Assembly: GCA_934229535.1 (NCBI GenBank)
Contig: CAKQDS010000002.1
Span: 57,070 to 121,069 of the forward strand
From: an uncultured Anaeroplasmataceae bacterium
GTDB taxonomy: Bacteria > Bacillota_I > Bacilli_A > Acholeplasmatales > Anaeroplasmataceae
Length of the DNA stretch: 64,000 nucleotides
Reading direction: 5' to 3'
Shown: positions 49,855 to 60,317 of the stretch, in pieces
How positions within the stretch are numbered: the stretch's first letter is position 1
How the letters are laid out: each line of letters starts with the position of its first letter
The notes under the pieces: generated by a model
Told to the model about the DNA's origin: nothing
The model's database searches: none
What the model saw: only the letters and a program-made list of their open reading frames with translations
Translations under genes and position numbers: made by a program

Positions 49855-49866
49855 ATTGCAACATAG

Positions 49867-49895
49867 ATTATAGCAAATAATAATCATGTTGTCAA
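49867..49895 (-). promoter_or_regulatory. tRNA-Leu promoter
   Basis: TTGACA (49895-49890), 17 bases, TATAAT (49872-49867), about 12 bases before the tRNA 5' end. Confidence 0.85.
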
Positions 49896-49916
49896 TATTC
49901 TTTTCACACTTTTTGA

Positions 49917-51086
49917 CTATTTTTTCATTTTTGTAAGCAAATAATTAGCCATCATTTCATCTTTAAAAGCGCCAGATTGGTAATACTCATAAAGTTTCTC
50001 TACTGCTAAATCATAATTCAAATCTGCACTAGCTTTTAAATATCTTAACCAAAGCTCACGAGCTCTTTTAACACTGGATAGCATATATAGCCTAGCAAAT
50101 TCACTAAGTCTATAATTAGCCTCGCCACTTACTTTACTAAGCATTAATAATGTATATAATTCATCTTCAAAATCTAAATATTTTTCTTTTTTCAAAGCCA
50201 TGCTTAAATATTTTTTGTTCTTGAAAATAAAATATCCCATTTTCGAATATCTTTTGGCCACTTCTTTCTCATTTGAGCTTGCAAAAGATTTAACTTTATT
50301 TTTAAGTCGATATTTTGATATTTCCTTTTTTGAATCTAAATAGGCCTCATAATAATCATTATAATATAATTTATCTAAACCATAAGGTAATTTTTTTAAT
50401 ATGGATTTATTAAGCTTCAGAAATTCTAAATAGTTGTTATTATAAGGATAATTAAAGCTTATAAAATCATTTCTTACTAGGGAATAAATAATTTTATAAT
50501 TAAAACTCTTTCCTTTTAAAAGATATGGAATATTAATCTCATATATTTCTTCTAAATAAATACACTTACGCTTATAATTCAAATTATATAAATCAACTTC
50601 AATTTTATAACCTCTATCATTATATTTAATTTTATTATATTCACATATTTTTCCTATGGCCTTTTGTTCCAAAATATATTTAAAGCCAATCTCAAAGCTA
50701 TTACAATCATATTCATTTAAATATAGCTTATCAAAGCTAATTGTTTCGTCAAAATCTAAGTATTCATATAATATCTTATTATTGTATAGCCTATTCTTTA
50801 TTAAATTTGGATCAACAAAGATTGCTGAGGCCATAATTTCTGATGTAATATTTAAATTATCCTTTTTTAAGGAATAATTATAATTATTATTGTCTGACTC
50901 TAATAAATAATAAGGAATAAATTTTCTTTCAATATTCATGCCTAAATCATTAATAAACAACATAGATTTTGTATTAGAAGCTCTTTGTATTATTTTTTCT
51001 TTTAATTCATTTTCAGCAATTTCATTTCCCTTAAATATATAAATCTTATATTCTTTATTTATATAGCTATTTATATCCTTTTTCAT
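49917..51086 (-). CDS. Protein with C-terminal Sel1/TPR-like repeats, unknown
   Basis: 389 residues from ATG 51086 (GGTGATTTTA before it). The first two thirds are unfamiliar and Tyr/Asn/Lys-rich; the last ~100 residues form Sel1-like helical pairs (SGEANYRLSEFARLYMLSSV, NYDLAVEKLYEYYQSGA). Related in style to the repeats in the J-domain protein at 5342. Function unknown. Confidence 0.65.
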   Translation of the reverse strand: MKKDINSYINKEYKIYIFKGNEIAENELKEKIIQRASNTKSMLFINDLGMNIERKFIPYYLLESDNNNYNYSLKKDNLNITSEIMASAIFVDPNLIKNRLYNNKILYEYLDFDETISFDKLYLNEYDCNSFEIGFKYILEQKAIGKICEYNKIKYNDRGYKIEVDLYNLNYKRKCIYLEEIYEINIPYLLKGKSFNYKIIYSLVRNDFISFNYPYNNNYLEFLKLNKSILKKLPYGLDKLYYNDYYEAYLDSKKEISKYRLKNKVKSFASSNEKEVAKRYSKMGYFIFKNKKYLSMALKKEKYLDFEDELYTLLMLSKVSGEANYRLSEFARLYMLSSVKRARELWLRYLKASADLNYDLAVEKLYEYYQSGAFKDEMMANYLLTKMKK

Positions 51087-51132
51087 TAAAATCACCATTA
51101 GATATATATGCTTTATTTAGATTTTTTATTCA

Positions 51133-51330
51133 TTAATATGGGCGATAAGGCATATAGGGATTATATGGTATGTAAGGCTGTGGTTGATAATAGGGCTGTA
51201 CCTGAGGCTGATTTTTATTTAAAAAGATAAATGGTGTAGTTACTAATACTCCTGCCAAAAATGGTAAAATAGGTCCTGCAAAACGATCATTTTGGTAGCC
51301 TCTTGGATAATAGTAATAATAAGGATTCAT
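51133..51330 (-). CDS. Small Tyr/Pro-rich membrane-anchored protein
   Basis: 65 residues: MNPYYYYYPRG start, one membrane helix (about 19-37) and a C-terminal region of repeated PY/PYxPY units. Overlaps the GerW-family gene by four bases. Pro/Tyr-rich tails are seen in spore-coat and surface proteins; role unknown. Confidence 0.62.
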   Translation of the reverse strand: MNPYYYYYPRGYQNDRFAGPILPFLAGVLVTTPFIFLNKNQPQVQPYYQPQPYIPYNPYMPYRPY

Positions 51331-51650
51331 GCCTTTATCCCCTTTATTAAATTATTAAAATCAAATCCTTCAAAAAATTTAGGAATTCCTTCCATAATAC
51401 TTTCTCTTTCATTATGTATTGGAATAATTGAGGAAACTCCATCCTTTATTTGTAAAAAACAAATTGGTTCATAATTTAAGCTACCATTTAAAGCATTTCC
51501 ACCATTATCCTTAATATTAGTTACTAAAGAAAAATAATTAATCTTCGTTTTAAAAATTGGAATAATAGTTGTATCATCATTTACACCAATTCCCTCTCCA
51601 GCAACAATATTTGTTTTCAACAAATCAAATATTTTATTTAGCTCCTCCAT
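51327..51650 (-). CDS. GerW/YtfJ-family protein
   Basis: 107 residues. Pattern AGEGIGVNDDTTIIPIFKTK ... GNALNGSLNYEPICFL ... GVSSIIPI matches the YtfJ/GerW fold (G-x-P-I...TTIIPV...EP.AF). In Bacillus GerW is needed for spore germination, but homologues occur also in non-sporulating Bacillota. Coupled to a Tyr/Pro-rich membrane protein. Confidence 0.78.
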   Translation of the reverse strand: MEELNKIFDLLKTNIVAGEGIGVNDDTTIIPIFKTKINYFSLVTNIKDNGGNALNGSLNYEPICFLQIKDGVSSIIPIHNERESIMEGIPKFFEGFDFNNLIKGIKA

Positions 51651-51723
51651 AAAAAACCTCCATATTTAAACTAAAGAGCTTAACTCTTCATTTTAATATA
51701 TGCAGGTCTTAGTTTTTTGGTTA

Positions 51724-52305
51724 TTAATATATTTTAATTGTTTGGGGAGTACCATTATAATACCCATAAATGGTTAAATATGATTTATTTAAATTAGAGC
51801 TACTATCTGCTCTAAATATTACTCTTAATCCTGTCAATACAATTTCTTCATCGCTTTTAAGACTTGGAACAACAATATTACAGGTACTATTTGGCATAGT
51901 AAATTCGTAATATTCAGATTTTCCTACTATTCTTGTTTTAATTTTTGAATAATTAAAATCACTTAGTGTAACATAAAATGCTCCATATTTATTAACAAAT
52001 TCATCATAGCTCATTGTAAAGCTATCAACAAGCTTATCATTAACCTTCGCATAAACTATTCCATCTTTATAGCAATAATCAATATTATCACCATTTATTC
52101 TATACCAATAGTTATCTTCATTTCGTGAATATTCCTCATCACGATCATTTATTTTCAATGATAAAGAACTATATTGACCTTCACATTTAATTTTTGTTTC
52201 AATAATATAATTCTTAATATTATTTATTTCTTCTTCAGTATATGGTACATTTCGACAACCACATAATAAAAAAATCATCATTAAAGCAATTAATAGTTTC
52301 TTCAT
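51724..52305 (-). CDS. Lipoprotein, unknown
   Basis: 193 residues with signal peptide and lipobox LLCGC (Cys about 17). Predicted beta-rich mature domain. Monocistronic between GerW and the asparagine-synthase-like gene. No family recognised. Confidence 0.72.
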   Translation of the reverse strand: MKKLLIALMMIFLLCGCRNVPYTEEEINNIKNYIIETKIKCEGQYSSLSLKINDRDEEYSRNEDNYWYRINGDNIDYCYKDGIVYAKVNDKLVDSFTMSYDEFVNKYGAFYVTLSDFNYSKIKTRIVGKSEYYEFTMPNSTCNIVVPSLKSDEEIVLTGLRVIFRADSSSNLNKSYLTIYGYYNGTPQTIKIY

Positions 52306-52370
52306 TTAATTCACTCCTCGTATTTCGTTTATTTTACCACAAAAATAAAAAAAATAAAATAGGACTTTGC

Positions 52371-54122
52371 CTATTTTAAATCTAATTGTATTTTGTATTC
52401 CTTACCCCATATATGTATTTGGTATAAATAGGCAATCAGTTCATTTTTTCTTAACAATTGTCCATACCATGGAAAATCAAAATCTTTAGCCTCAATTATT
52501 TTATTCAGCTCATCACAATCAATAATTTCATTTAAGATACTTTCTCCTTTTAAAGCCTCTTGTAATTTTAAAATTAAACTATTAGCTAATTTTTTACTTT
52601 GACTTTTAGGATAAGGACTCTTCTTTCTTTTATAAATTTCTTTAGGAAGAATATTTTTATATGCTTCTCTTAAAATATATTTTTCTGTTTTATCAAAATA
52701 TTTATAATTGAAGACTACGTTATATAAATATTTAACAAAATCCTTATCAGCAAAAGGAACAAGCATACAAACACCTAATCCATCAGCAATCTCACTAGCT
52801 CTTTTCAATAAATTTTGCATAAAGTAATTAATGTTTAATTGATAAATGAGCTTATCATTATTTGGTGCTTTAACTTTATTTAAAAATGAATCATATTCAT
52901 CTTTAACATATTGATCTAAATCTATTCCTATTGATTTATTAATAAGCTTATTTTTAATATCAGTTCCTCTAATCCAAGGAAAGCCATTCAATTCTTCTTT
53001 AGCATAACTCCAAGGATAGCCACAAATTAATTCATCACTACATTCACCACTAAATATTTTATTATATCCTTTATTCTTAATACCATCCAACAAATAAATT
53101 AAAGATGAATCAATTGTTGTCATTCCTGGAGCATCTCTTAATAATACTGCTGTTTTTAAATTTTTAATTATTTGCTCATTTGTTATTAAAAGCTCATTGT
53201 GCTTTAATTTATTAGGGACTGTAACATAATTTATATTCATCGCATCACTTGATGTTTCAAAGCTATTAGCTACAAAATCTTTATTATTATCTTCATAATT
53301 AATGCTAAAGCTTACAATATCCTTATTATATTCTTTCGCCATAAGCGTTATAATTGTTGAATCTATACCGCCAGATAATAATGATGCATATTTACCAACT
53401 GGTAAAGTTCTTTTAATCGCTTTATTTAATAACGACTTTAGTTTTTCCTTAGCCTCATCAAAGCTGTCCTTAAATTCATAATCTTTAAGCTCAAAATAAG
53501 TAATTTCTTCAAATTTATCAGTTATTTTTAAATATGAACCAATGCTAACCTCATATAGATCCTTATAAATCGTTTTTCCTAAGCTATTTGATGGTCCCAT
53601 CCCAAAAAGCTCACATAAGCCAGTTTTATCAACAACAATATGATCTAATCTTTTTAATATTTCACCCTTTCGACTCGAAAGAAGAACTTTTTTTCCATCA
53701 TTAAAATAATAAGCACTTTTTATTCCTATATGGTCTCTTCCTAAATAGATACCAAAATCATTAATATAAACAAACGAAAAATTACCATATAAATTATTTA
53801 TACTATCTATCCCATACTTATTTATATACATTAATAAAAGCTCAGTAGTATTAAATAAATCAATATCGACATTTAAACAATCCTTAAATAAATCAAGTTC
53901 GTATAAATCTCCCTTAAGACATAATAATGAATTATTATTCACAGCGATTTTTAAATCACCATAATATAATAAGCAATCATTAAAAATGATATGCTTATCA
54001 AAACTGATATCACTAGACTCAAAGCCCTTAATTAGACAAAAATCATTCAATTCTAAACACCCAAAATTAACATATGACACATTTTTACAAAATGTGCTAT
54101 ATCTATAAAAAAAATATTGCAA
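52371..54122 (-). CDS. Asparagine-synthase-like protein lacking the N-terminal Cys
   Basis: 583 residues. Glutaminase-like N domain (GNFSFVYINDFGIYLGRDHIG, about 118-138) and synthase domain with the PP-loop SGGIDST (about 246-252) and FSGECSDEL (about 355). The protein begins MQYFFYRYST instead of MCG, so the nucleophilic Cys2 of class II amidotransferases is absent; it may use ammonia or amidate another substrate. Length is usual for AsnB-type enzymes. Confidence 0.82.
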   Translation of the reverse strand: MQYFFYRYSTFCKNVSYVNFGCLELNDFCLIKGFESSDISFDKHIIFNDCLLYYGDLKIAVNNNSLLCLKGDLYELDLFKDCLNVDIDLFNTTELLLMYINKYGIDSINNLYGNFSFVYINDFGIYLGRDHIGIKSAYYFNDGKKVLLSSRKGEILKRLDHIVVDKTGLCELFGMGPSNSLGKTIYKDLYEVSIGSYLKITDKFEEITYFELKDYEFKDSFDEAKEKLKSLLNKAIKRTLPVGKYASLLSGGIDSTIITLMAKEYNKDIVSFSINYEDNNKDFVANSFETSSDAMNINYVTVPNKLKHNELLITNEQIIKNLKTAVLLRDAPGMTTIDSSLIYLLDGIKNKGYNKIFSGECSDELICGYPWSYAKEELNGFPWIRGTDIKNKLINKSIGIDLDQYVKDEYDSFLNKVKAPNNDKLIYQLNINYFMQNLLKRASEIADGLGVCMLVPFADKDFVKYLYNVVFNYKYFDKTEKYILREAYKNILPKEIYKRKKSPYPKSQSKKLANSLILKLQEALKGESILNEIIDCDELNKIIEAKDFDFPWYGQLLRKNELIAYLYQIHIWGKEYKIQLDLK

Positions 54123-54179
54123 AACAAATGGGAATATGCTATATTTATGTAAGGTATATTATACATTTTGGAGGTTTTT

Positions 54180-54962
54180 ATGTCAGAAAAGAAAAAATAT
54201 AAATTATTCTATATAATTGCAATTACGTTTTATTTCTTTAGTTTTGTATATTCAATAGCAAACCTATACAAAGAAATTACATTGACTCACTCTCAAGCTA
54301 TCTTATCTGCAATCGAATGTATTGTAGCAGTTGTTTGCTTATTCCTACCAAGACTAGTTGAAAAGCTATTTCAGGTTAAAGTAAGCTTCTCTGTATCTTT
54401 ATTCTTAGCAATCTATGTATTTTGCGCTGTATTTCTTGGAGAGGTATGCGAATTCTATTATAAAATATCATTTTGGGATTCATTCCTTCATGTGCTTATG
54501 GCATTCTTCCTGGCATTTTTAGGATATATGATTGGTAATCAATTCTTCAACGAGGCAAATAAAAGAAAATCAATGATTGTCATTGCCTATACAAGCTTTT
54601 GCTTTTGTATGGCTGTAGGGGCAACTTGGGAATTAATTGAATTTACTATTGATTCACTTTTTGGAACAAATATGCAAAAGTTTATTCCTGAAGTAAAAGA
54701 GCTATGGAATACTGGTGATGCCTTTAAAATTCTAAAGGGAACAGATTCTGAAATTGCTACCTTCTTCCGTGAACCAAAAGGCTATAAATATGCATTAATG
54801 GATACAATGGAGGATTTAATTTGTGACTTTGTTGGTGGAGCATTAGGGATGATTGTTTGCTGTGCAATATATAAGGACAATCAAGAATTCTTCTATCATT
54901 TAATGAACTCAAAAACTCATCCTTATGAATTCAAGGATGATATTAAGGTAATATCTAAATAA
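54180..54962 (+). CDS. Multi-pass membrane protein (DUF2238/YjdF-like)
   Basis: 260 residues from ATG 54180 (GGAGG at 54170); an upstream TTG at 54168 is inside the site. Seven or so membrane helices with the acidic/His motif SFWDSFLHVLMAFFLAFLGY and later GATWELIEFTIDSLFG, MDTMEDLICDFVGG, the D-H...E-E...D-D pattern of the YjdF/DUF2238 family. Function not established. Confidence 0.7.
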   Translation: MSEKKKYKLFYIIAITFYFFSFVYSIANLYKEITLTHSQAILSAIECIVAVVCLFLPRLVEKLFQVKVSFSVSLFLAIYVFCAVFLGEVCEFYYKISFWDSFLHVLMAFFLAFLGYMIGNQFFNEANKRKSMIVIAYTSFCFCMAVGATWELIEFTIDSLFGTNMQKFIPEVKELWNTGDAFKILKGTDSEIATFFREPKGYKYALMDTMEDLICDFVGGALGMIVCCAIYKDNQEFFYHLMNSKTHPYEFKDDIKVISK

Positions 54963-54972
54963 TAAAATAGCT

Positions 54973-55040
54973 TAGGGCACATTAATTTGTGCCTTTTTAT
55001 TTGCAAAAAAAGGGCTTTAGGAATTAATCCTAAAGCCTCT
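54973..55040. terminator. Back-to-back terminators between convergent genes
   Basis: GGGCACA/TGTGCC then TTTTTATTT on plus (about 54976-55000) for the membrane protein gene, and GGCTTTAGGA/TCCTAAAGCC then TTTTTTT on minus (about 55007-55038) for nifJ. Confidence 0.85.
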
Positions 55041-55051
55041 TATTTTATAAA

Positions 55052-58000
55052 TTATTCGGCATCAGCCATTGCTTTATATTTAGCCCAACGCTCCATAGCA
55101 TCCTTCTTGTTAGTTTCAAGTAAGATTTGAGCCTTTTCAGGGTTAATCTTTGTTAATTGAGCATAACGTCCTTCATTCATTAAGAAATCATTATATTTAT
55201 CCCAATTAGGTTCCTTGCAATCAAGTGTAAATGGATTCTTGCCTTCTTCTTTCAATTCAGGGTTGAATCTGAAGATTGGCCAATAACCACATTCAGTTGC
55301 TAGCTTAGCCTCCATTTGTGACATATATAAGCCCTTCTTAATGTTATGAGCAATACATGGAGCATAAGCAATAACAATAGATGGACCATTGTAAGCTTCA
55401 GCTTCCTTTAAAGCCTTAATAACCTGGTTAGGGTTAGCACCATGACAAATAGTTGCAACATAAACATGACCATAGCTCATTGCAATTGAAGCTAAATCCT
55501 TTTTCTTAATAGGCTTACCAGCAGCAGCAAACTTAGCTATTGCACCAATACGGCTTGATTTAGATGCTTGACCACCAGTATTTGAATAAACCTCAGTATC
55601 AACAACTAAGATATTAACATCTTGATTATTAGCGATAACATGGTCTAATCCACCATATCCGATATCATAAGCCCAACCATCACCACCGATGATCCATTGA
55701 GAAATCTTAACTAGATAATCCTTTAATGATAAAATTTCTTTAGCATATGGAGCATTGATATTACTCATAGCTTCAACAATCTTTGGAGCAAGCTCCTTAG
55801 TCTTTTCACCAGAAGCACGATTTAATACCCACTCCTCGCATAAAGCCTTAACATCAGCAGGCATTTCATCATAATTTAATACCATAACATTTTGGATACG
55901 ATCACGTAATGTTTCAACAGCCATTCTCATACCAAAACCAAATTCAGCATTATCCTCAAATAATGAATTAGCCCAAGCTGGTCCACGACCATTTGCATTT
56001 GTTGTATATGGTGAAGATGGATAAGAGCCTGAATAAATTGATGAACATCCAGTAGCATTAGCTACAAGCATACGATCACCGAATAATTGAGATACAGCCT
56101 TTACATATGGAGTTTCACCACAACCACCACATGCACCACTAAATTCAAATAAAGGCTTAGAGAATTGAACATTCTTAACATTAGCATTACCAGCTACATC
56201 ACCCTTATATGAAACATGATTATAGAAATAAGCACTAATTTCAGCCTCATGATTTTCACGAGCTGCACCCATTGGATGAGATGTTAGAGCCTTTGCCTTA
56301 ACAACAGTACCATCAGCAGCCTTTTGTGGCTTACCAGGACAAACTGTTAAACAAACACCACAACCAGTACAATCAAGAACTGAAACAGATAAGCTATACT
56401 TATAACCCTTGAAACCTGTTGCATCTAAGAACTTAGCACCCTCTGGAGCATTCTTAACCTCTTCCTCTGTGCAAAGGAATGGACGAATTGCAGCATGTGG
56501 ACATGCAAATGCACATTGGTTACATTGAATACAATTTTCTGGATTCCATAGAGGAACATCAGTTGCTACACCACGCTTTTCATAAGCTGCAGTTCCTTGA
56601 GGCATATGAGCGTCAGGATAATCCTTAAATGCTGATAGAGGTAATGTATCACCCTCAATTGAATTAATTACATCAGCAATTTCACGAACAAACTTTGGAC
56701 GACTATTGTCAACCTTCTTAACCTCAGCAGTTAAGTTAGCCCACTCTGGATTAACAGGAACTTCAACCAATCTTGTTCCACCAAGATCAATAGCCTTATG
56801 GTTAGAATCAACAAGCTCTTGACCCTTACGTAAATAAGTCTTTGTTGCAAATTCCTTCATATGTTGTAAAGCCTCATCATAAGGCATAACATTTTGATTT
56901 AATTTGAAGAATGCAGATTGCATTACAGTATTAACACCAAGACCAGCACGGAAACCACATTCCTTGGCAGCCTGATATGCATTAATGATATAGAATTTAG
57001 CATGCTTCTTAGCTAAAATAATCTTATATGAATTAGGTAATAATTCTTCAATCTTATCAGCTGGACAAACTGTATTTAATAAGAAAGTACCACCATCACG
57101 TAAGCCTTTAATCATATCAAATTTATTTAGATATGCATCCAAAGAGCATGAAACAAAGTGAGGCTTGTTTACTAAATAAGTTGAACGAATTGGTTTCTTA
57201 CCAAAACGTAAATGTAATCTAGTAGAACCACCAGACTTCTTAGAATCATATGCAGCATAACTTTGAGCATATAAATCTGTATAATCACCAACAATCTTAG
57301 AAATATTTTTACAAGCACCTACTGTACCATCTGAACCAAGACCAAAGAATAATAATTCTGTTGTATCCTTATCAGCAGTATCAATAGATTCAGAACAATC
57401 AATTGATTTATAAGTGATATCATCTGTAATACCTACAGTAAAGCGATCAAATGGATTTTGGCTAGCTAAATGCTTATATACACCATAAACCATATCTGGA
57501 GTTGTATCCTTACTAGATAGACCATAACGTCCACCAATAATCATAGGCTCATTCTTTTCACCATAATAAACAGCCTTCACATCAAGATATAATGGCTCAC
57601 CAACAGAACCTTGTTCAATAGTTCTATCAAGTACAGCAATTCTCTTAACAGTCTTAGGCATTGCATTTAAGAAATATTCCTTAGCAAATGGTCTATATAA
57701 ATGAACGATTAAAACTCCGACCTTAGCGCCCTTATTAGTCATATAATCTACAACTTCACGAGCACATTCAGTAACAGATCCCATTGCAACAATAACATCA
57801 GTTGCATCCTCTGCACCATAATATACAAATGGAGCATATTCTCTACCAGTTGCTTTAGAAATTGCCTTCATATATTCATTAACAATTCCAGGAACCTTAG
57901 CATAATATGTGTTTTGTAATTCACGTGTTTGGAAATAAACATCATCGTTTTGAGCAGTACCACGAGTCTTAGGATGTGCAGGGTTTAAAGCCTCACTTCT

Positions 58001-58615
58001 AAACTTGGCTACAGCCTCACGATCAAGTAATGAATCAAGTACATCGTAATCGATTGGTTCAACAGTATTAACCTCATGTGATGTTCTAAATCCATCAAAG
58101 AAATGAAGGAAAGGAATGCTTGATTTAATAGCAGCTAAATGAGCTACACCAGCTAAATCCATAACCTCTTGAACAGATGATGAGCATAGCATTGCAAAGC
58201 CAGTTTGTCTACAAGCCATAACATCTTGATGATCACCAAAAATTGCTAGAGATTGTGCAGCAATTGAACGAGCTGAAACATGAATAACGCCTGGTAAGCA
58301 TTCACCAGCTATCTTATACATATTAGGAATTTTTAACAATAATCCTTGAGAAGCAGTATAGGTAGTAGTTAAAGCACCAGCCTGTAATGATCCATGAACA
58401 GTACCAGCAGCTCCTCCTTCTGATTGCATTTCAACAACCTTAACAGGCATACCAAATAGATTCTTCTTACCTTGAGATGCCCATTCATCAGTATACTCAG
58501 CCATTGGAGATGACGGAGTAATAGGATAGATTCCAGCAACCTCTGTAAATGCATATGATGCATATGCAGCAGCATAGTTACCATCTATCGCCATACGTTT
58601 TACATCTTTACTCAT
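55052..58615 (-). CDS. nifJ: Pyruvate:ferredoxin (flavodoxin) oxidoreductase
   Basis: 1187 residues, single-chain type. Order: pyrimidine-binding domain (YPITPSSPMAEY, about 30), EKR-type middle, two 4Fe-4S clusters (CIQCNQCAFACP about 680, CTGCGVCLTVCP about 740), third cluster site CGGCGE about 800, and TPP-binding GGDGWAYDIG with NTGGQ (about 960-1000). It oxidises pyruvate to acetyl-CoA and CO2 with reduced ferredoxin, the central step in anaerobes. ATG 58615 is chosen for its AGGAGG; an upstream ATG at 58678 lies in the promoter. Confidence 0.97.
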   Translation of the reverse strand: MSKDVKRMAIDGNYAAAYASYAFTEVAGIYPITPSSPMAEYTDEWASQGKKNLFGMPVKVVEMQSEGGAAGTVHGSLQAGALTTTYTASQGLLLKIPNMYKIAGECLPGVIHVSARSIAAQSLAIFGDHQDVMACRQTGFAMLCSSSVQEVMDLAGVAHLAAIKSSIPFLHFFDGFRTSHEVNTVEPIDYDVLDSLLDREAVAKFRSEALNPAHPKTRGTAQNDDVYFQTRELQNTYYAKVPGIVNEYMKAISKATGREYAPFVYYGAEDATDVIVAMGSVTECAREVVDYMTNKGAKVGVLIVHLYRPFAKEYFLNAMPKTVKRIAVLDRTIEQGSVGEPLYLDVKAVYYGEKNEPMIIGGRYGLSSKDTTPDMVYGVYKHLASQNPFDRFTVGITDDITYKSIDCSESIDTADKDTTELLFFGLGSDGTVGACKNISKIVGDYTDLYAQSYAAYDSKKSGGSTRLHLRFGKKPIRSTYLVNKPHFVSCSLDAYLNKFDMIKGLRDGGTFLLNTVCPADKIEELLPNSYKIILAKKHAKFYIINAYQAAKECGFRAGLGVNTVMQSAFFKLNQNVMPYDEALQHMKEFATKTYLRKGQELVDSNHKAIDLGGTRLVEVPVNPEWANLTAEVKKVDNSRPKFVREIADVINSIEGDTLPLSAFKDYPDAHMPQGTAAYEKRGVATDVPLWNPENCIQCNQCAFACPHAAIRPFLCTEEEVKNAPEGAKFLDATGFKGYKYSLSVSVLDCTGCGVCLTVCPGKPQKAADGTVVKAKALTSHPMGAARENHEAEISAYFYNHVSYKGDVAGNANVKNVQFSKPLFEFSGACGGCGETPYVKAVSQLFGDRMLVANATGCSSIYSGSYPSSPYTTNANGRGPAWANSLFEDNAEFGFGMRMAVETLRDRIQNVMVLNYDEMPADVKALCEEWVLNRASGEKTKELAPKIVEAMSNINAPYAKEILSLKDYLVKISQWIIGGDGWAYDIGYGGLDHVIANNQDVNILVVDTEVYSNTGGQASKSSRIGAIAKFAAAGKPIKKKDLASIAMSYGHVYVATICHGANPNQVIKALKEAEAYNGPSIVIAYAPCIAHNIKKGLYMSQMEAKLATECGYWPIFRFNPELKEEGKNPFTLDCKEPNWDKYNDFLMNEGRYAQLTKINPEKAQILLETNKKDAMERWAKYKAMADAE

Positions 58616-58649
58616 AATTTTCCTCCTAATGAGATTTTTTATCAATTCT

Positions 58650-58678
58650 ATTATACCGCTAAAAAAACCAACATTCAA
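58650..58678 (-). promoter_or_regulatory. nifJ promoter
   Basis: TTGAAT (58678-58673), 17 bases, TATAAT (58655-58650). Confidence 0.78.
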
Positions 58679-58700
58679 GACTAATCTATTTTATTAAATA

Positions 58701-59519
58701 TTATATATTTAATTTTTCTATTTGATTATTAATTTCATCAATAGTCCCTCTATCTAATAAACCAAGCTCACGACTTGCCTCCATATTTCCAAGAAGATAC
58801 TTAATTCCAAGTGGTGATGTACTCATAGTTATCTTAAATAAATCATAATAATTTAAAAATTCATCACAATTTGGGTAGTCATCAATAATTTTCCTTATAA
58901 CATTTGGATATTTATTAGCCATAACACTAAATAATCCAAAGCTTTTAAATAGCATTCCTGTAAGAATTTTTATATCATCACCAGTATATATCCTAAAATC
59001 ATCACCAGAAAGCTGTGATAATTTAATCATATATTCACTATCAGGATTAGCATTTTTAATTCCTATTATTTTTTTATGATTTTTCAAAATTTTAATTTCT
59101 TCAATTCCAATATGACATCCGCATCTTTTAGGTATTTCATAAAGAATAATTGGTTTATCTAATCTATCAGCAAGTTCCATATAAAAATTTATTATTCCCG
59201 TTTTTGTTGGCCTAATATAAGAAATAGGCGAAATTAAATAGCTATCAATTTCAATGTGCTTAAGCATTTTTGCTAATCCAACAATTTCCTCTATAGTTCT
59301 TCCTTCTAGACCTACAATAATCTTTTTCTTATACTTTTGTCTTACAAATTCAACAATTTCAACTTTATCTATATCCTCAATGAGCCTTGCTTCACCTGTA
59401 CTTCCAAGTATTAACAACCCATCACTTTCTTTTTCAAGACTTTTAATTAAATTTTCAAGACTCAAATAATCTATTTTTCCATCCCTAAAGGGCGTAACAA
59501 GCGCCACAATTAATTCCAT
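58701..59519 (-). CDS. DapA-family aldolase/lyase (dihydrodipicolinate synthase-like)
   Basis: 272 residues from ATG 59519 (GGTGA upstream). TIM-barrel features: GSTGEARL (about 42), YEIPKRCG with the Tyr (about 127) and the Schiff-base Lys in IIGIKNAN (about 154). It differs from canonical DapA (YNVPSRTG), so substrate could be dihydrodipicolinate, N-acetylneuraminate-like or another keto acid. It follows an ABC binding-protein/permease pair. Confidence 0.8.
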   Translation of the reverse strand: MELIVALVTPFRDGKIDYLSLENLIKSLEKESDGLLILGSTGEARLIEDIDKVEIVEFVRQKYKKKIIVGLEGRTIEEIVGLAKMLKHIEIDSYLISPISYIRPTKTGIINFYMELADRLDKPIILYEIPKRCGCHIGIEEIKILKNHKKIIGIKNANPDSEYMIKLSQLSGDDFRIYTGDDIKILTGMLFKSFGLFSVMANKYPNVIRKIIDDYPNCDEFLNYYDLFKITMSTSPLGIKYLLGNMEASRELGLLDRGTIDEINNQIEKLNI

Positions 59520-59564
59520 AAAAAAATCACCTACTATCATTTTATGATAACAGATGATTTTTTG

Positions 59565-60317
59565 TTACGCCTTCTTTTTAATAAGCTTTGGAATAAGCTC
59601 AATAATTAAAACTATAATTACCAAAATTATACACCAAGCATACACTAAATCATATTCCAAATTATGAGCGCTATTTATAATAACATTACCAACTGAATTA
59701 GGTGAGGATGTCATATACTCTCCCATAATGAGAACCTTAAAGCCTAAACCAATTGCTTCTATCAATGCTTGATAAATATTATTAAATATAAGAGGTAATA
59801 AAATTTTAAAAATTCCCCTAAAGCTAATACCACATTCTACCTTCCAAACATCTAATAATTCATTATCAATGCTTAACGCACCATTTATTGTTACCTCATA
59901 AAAGAGAGGAATTAAAACGAAACAAACCATAAGCATAGGAGTTAATTTAATATTAGAAAGCATCAAAAAAAATATTAATAATACCACAACCGGTATACAT
60001 CTAAGAATAGTTATAAATGGTTTAATAAAAATTCTAAATAAAGGAAAAATATATGCTAAAATTCCTAAAGAAACACCAATAAATAAACTCACCATCAATG
60101 ATAACAATAGTCTTAAAATAGTGAATAAAATTAGCTTATAGGTGCCAAATCTTCCAAATAGCTTAAATAATTGCTTAAAAATTAAATTAGGGCTTGGAAA
60201 AATAATTGAATTATCCTTAGTAATAAATATTGTTAGCATAATCAAATAGATAATTAAAATGCTAGCAATAATACTTAAAAGCTTTAAATACCCTCTAGAA
60301 TGCAAAGAATTCTTCAT
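59565..60317 (-). CDS. ABC transporter permease (SsuC/TauC/ThiX-like)
   Basis: 250 residues with six membrane helices and the EAA-type loop (YQALIEAIGLGFKVLIMGEY). Start ATG 60317 lies within the end of the binding-protein gene, so the two are translationally coupled. Belongs to importers for small organic solutes; no ATPase gene is present beside it. Confidence 0.85.
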   Translation of the reverse strand: MKNSLHSRGYLKLLSIIASILIIYLIMLTIFITKDNSIIFPSPNLIFKQLFKLFGRFGTYKLILFTILRLLLSLMVSLFIGVSLGILAYIFPLFRIFIKPFITILRCIPVVVLLIFFLMLSNIKLTPMLMVCFVLIPLFYEVTINGALSIDNELLDVWKVECGISFRGIFKILLPLIFNNIYQALIEAIGLGFKVLIMGEYMTSSPNSVGNVIINSAHNLEYDLVYAWCIILVIIVLIIELIPKLIKKKA

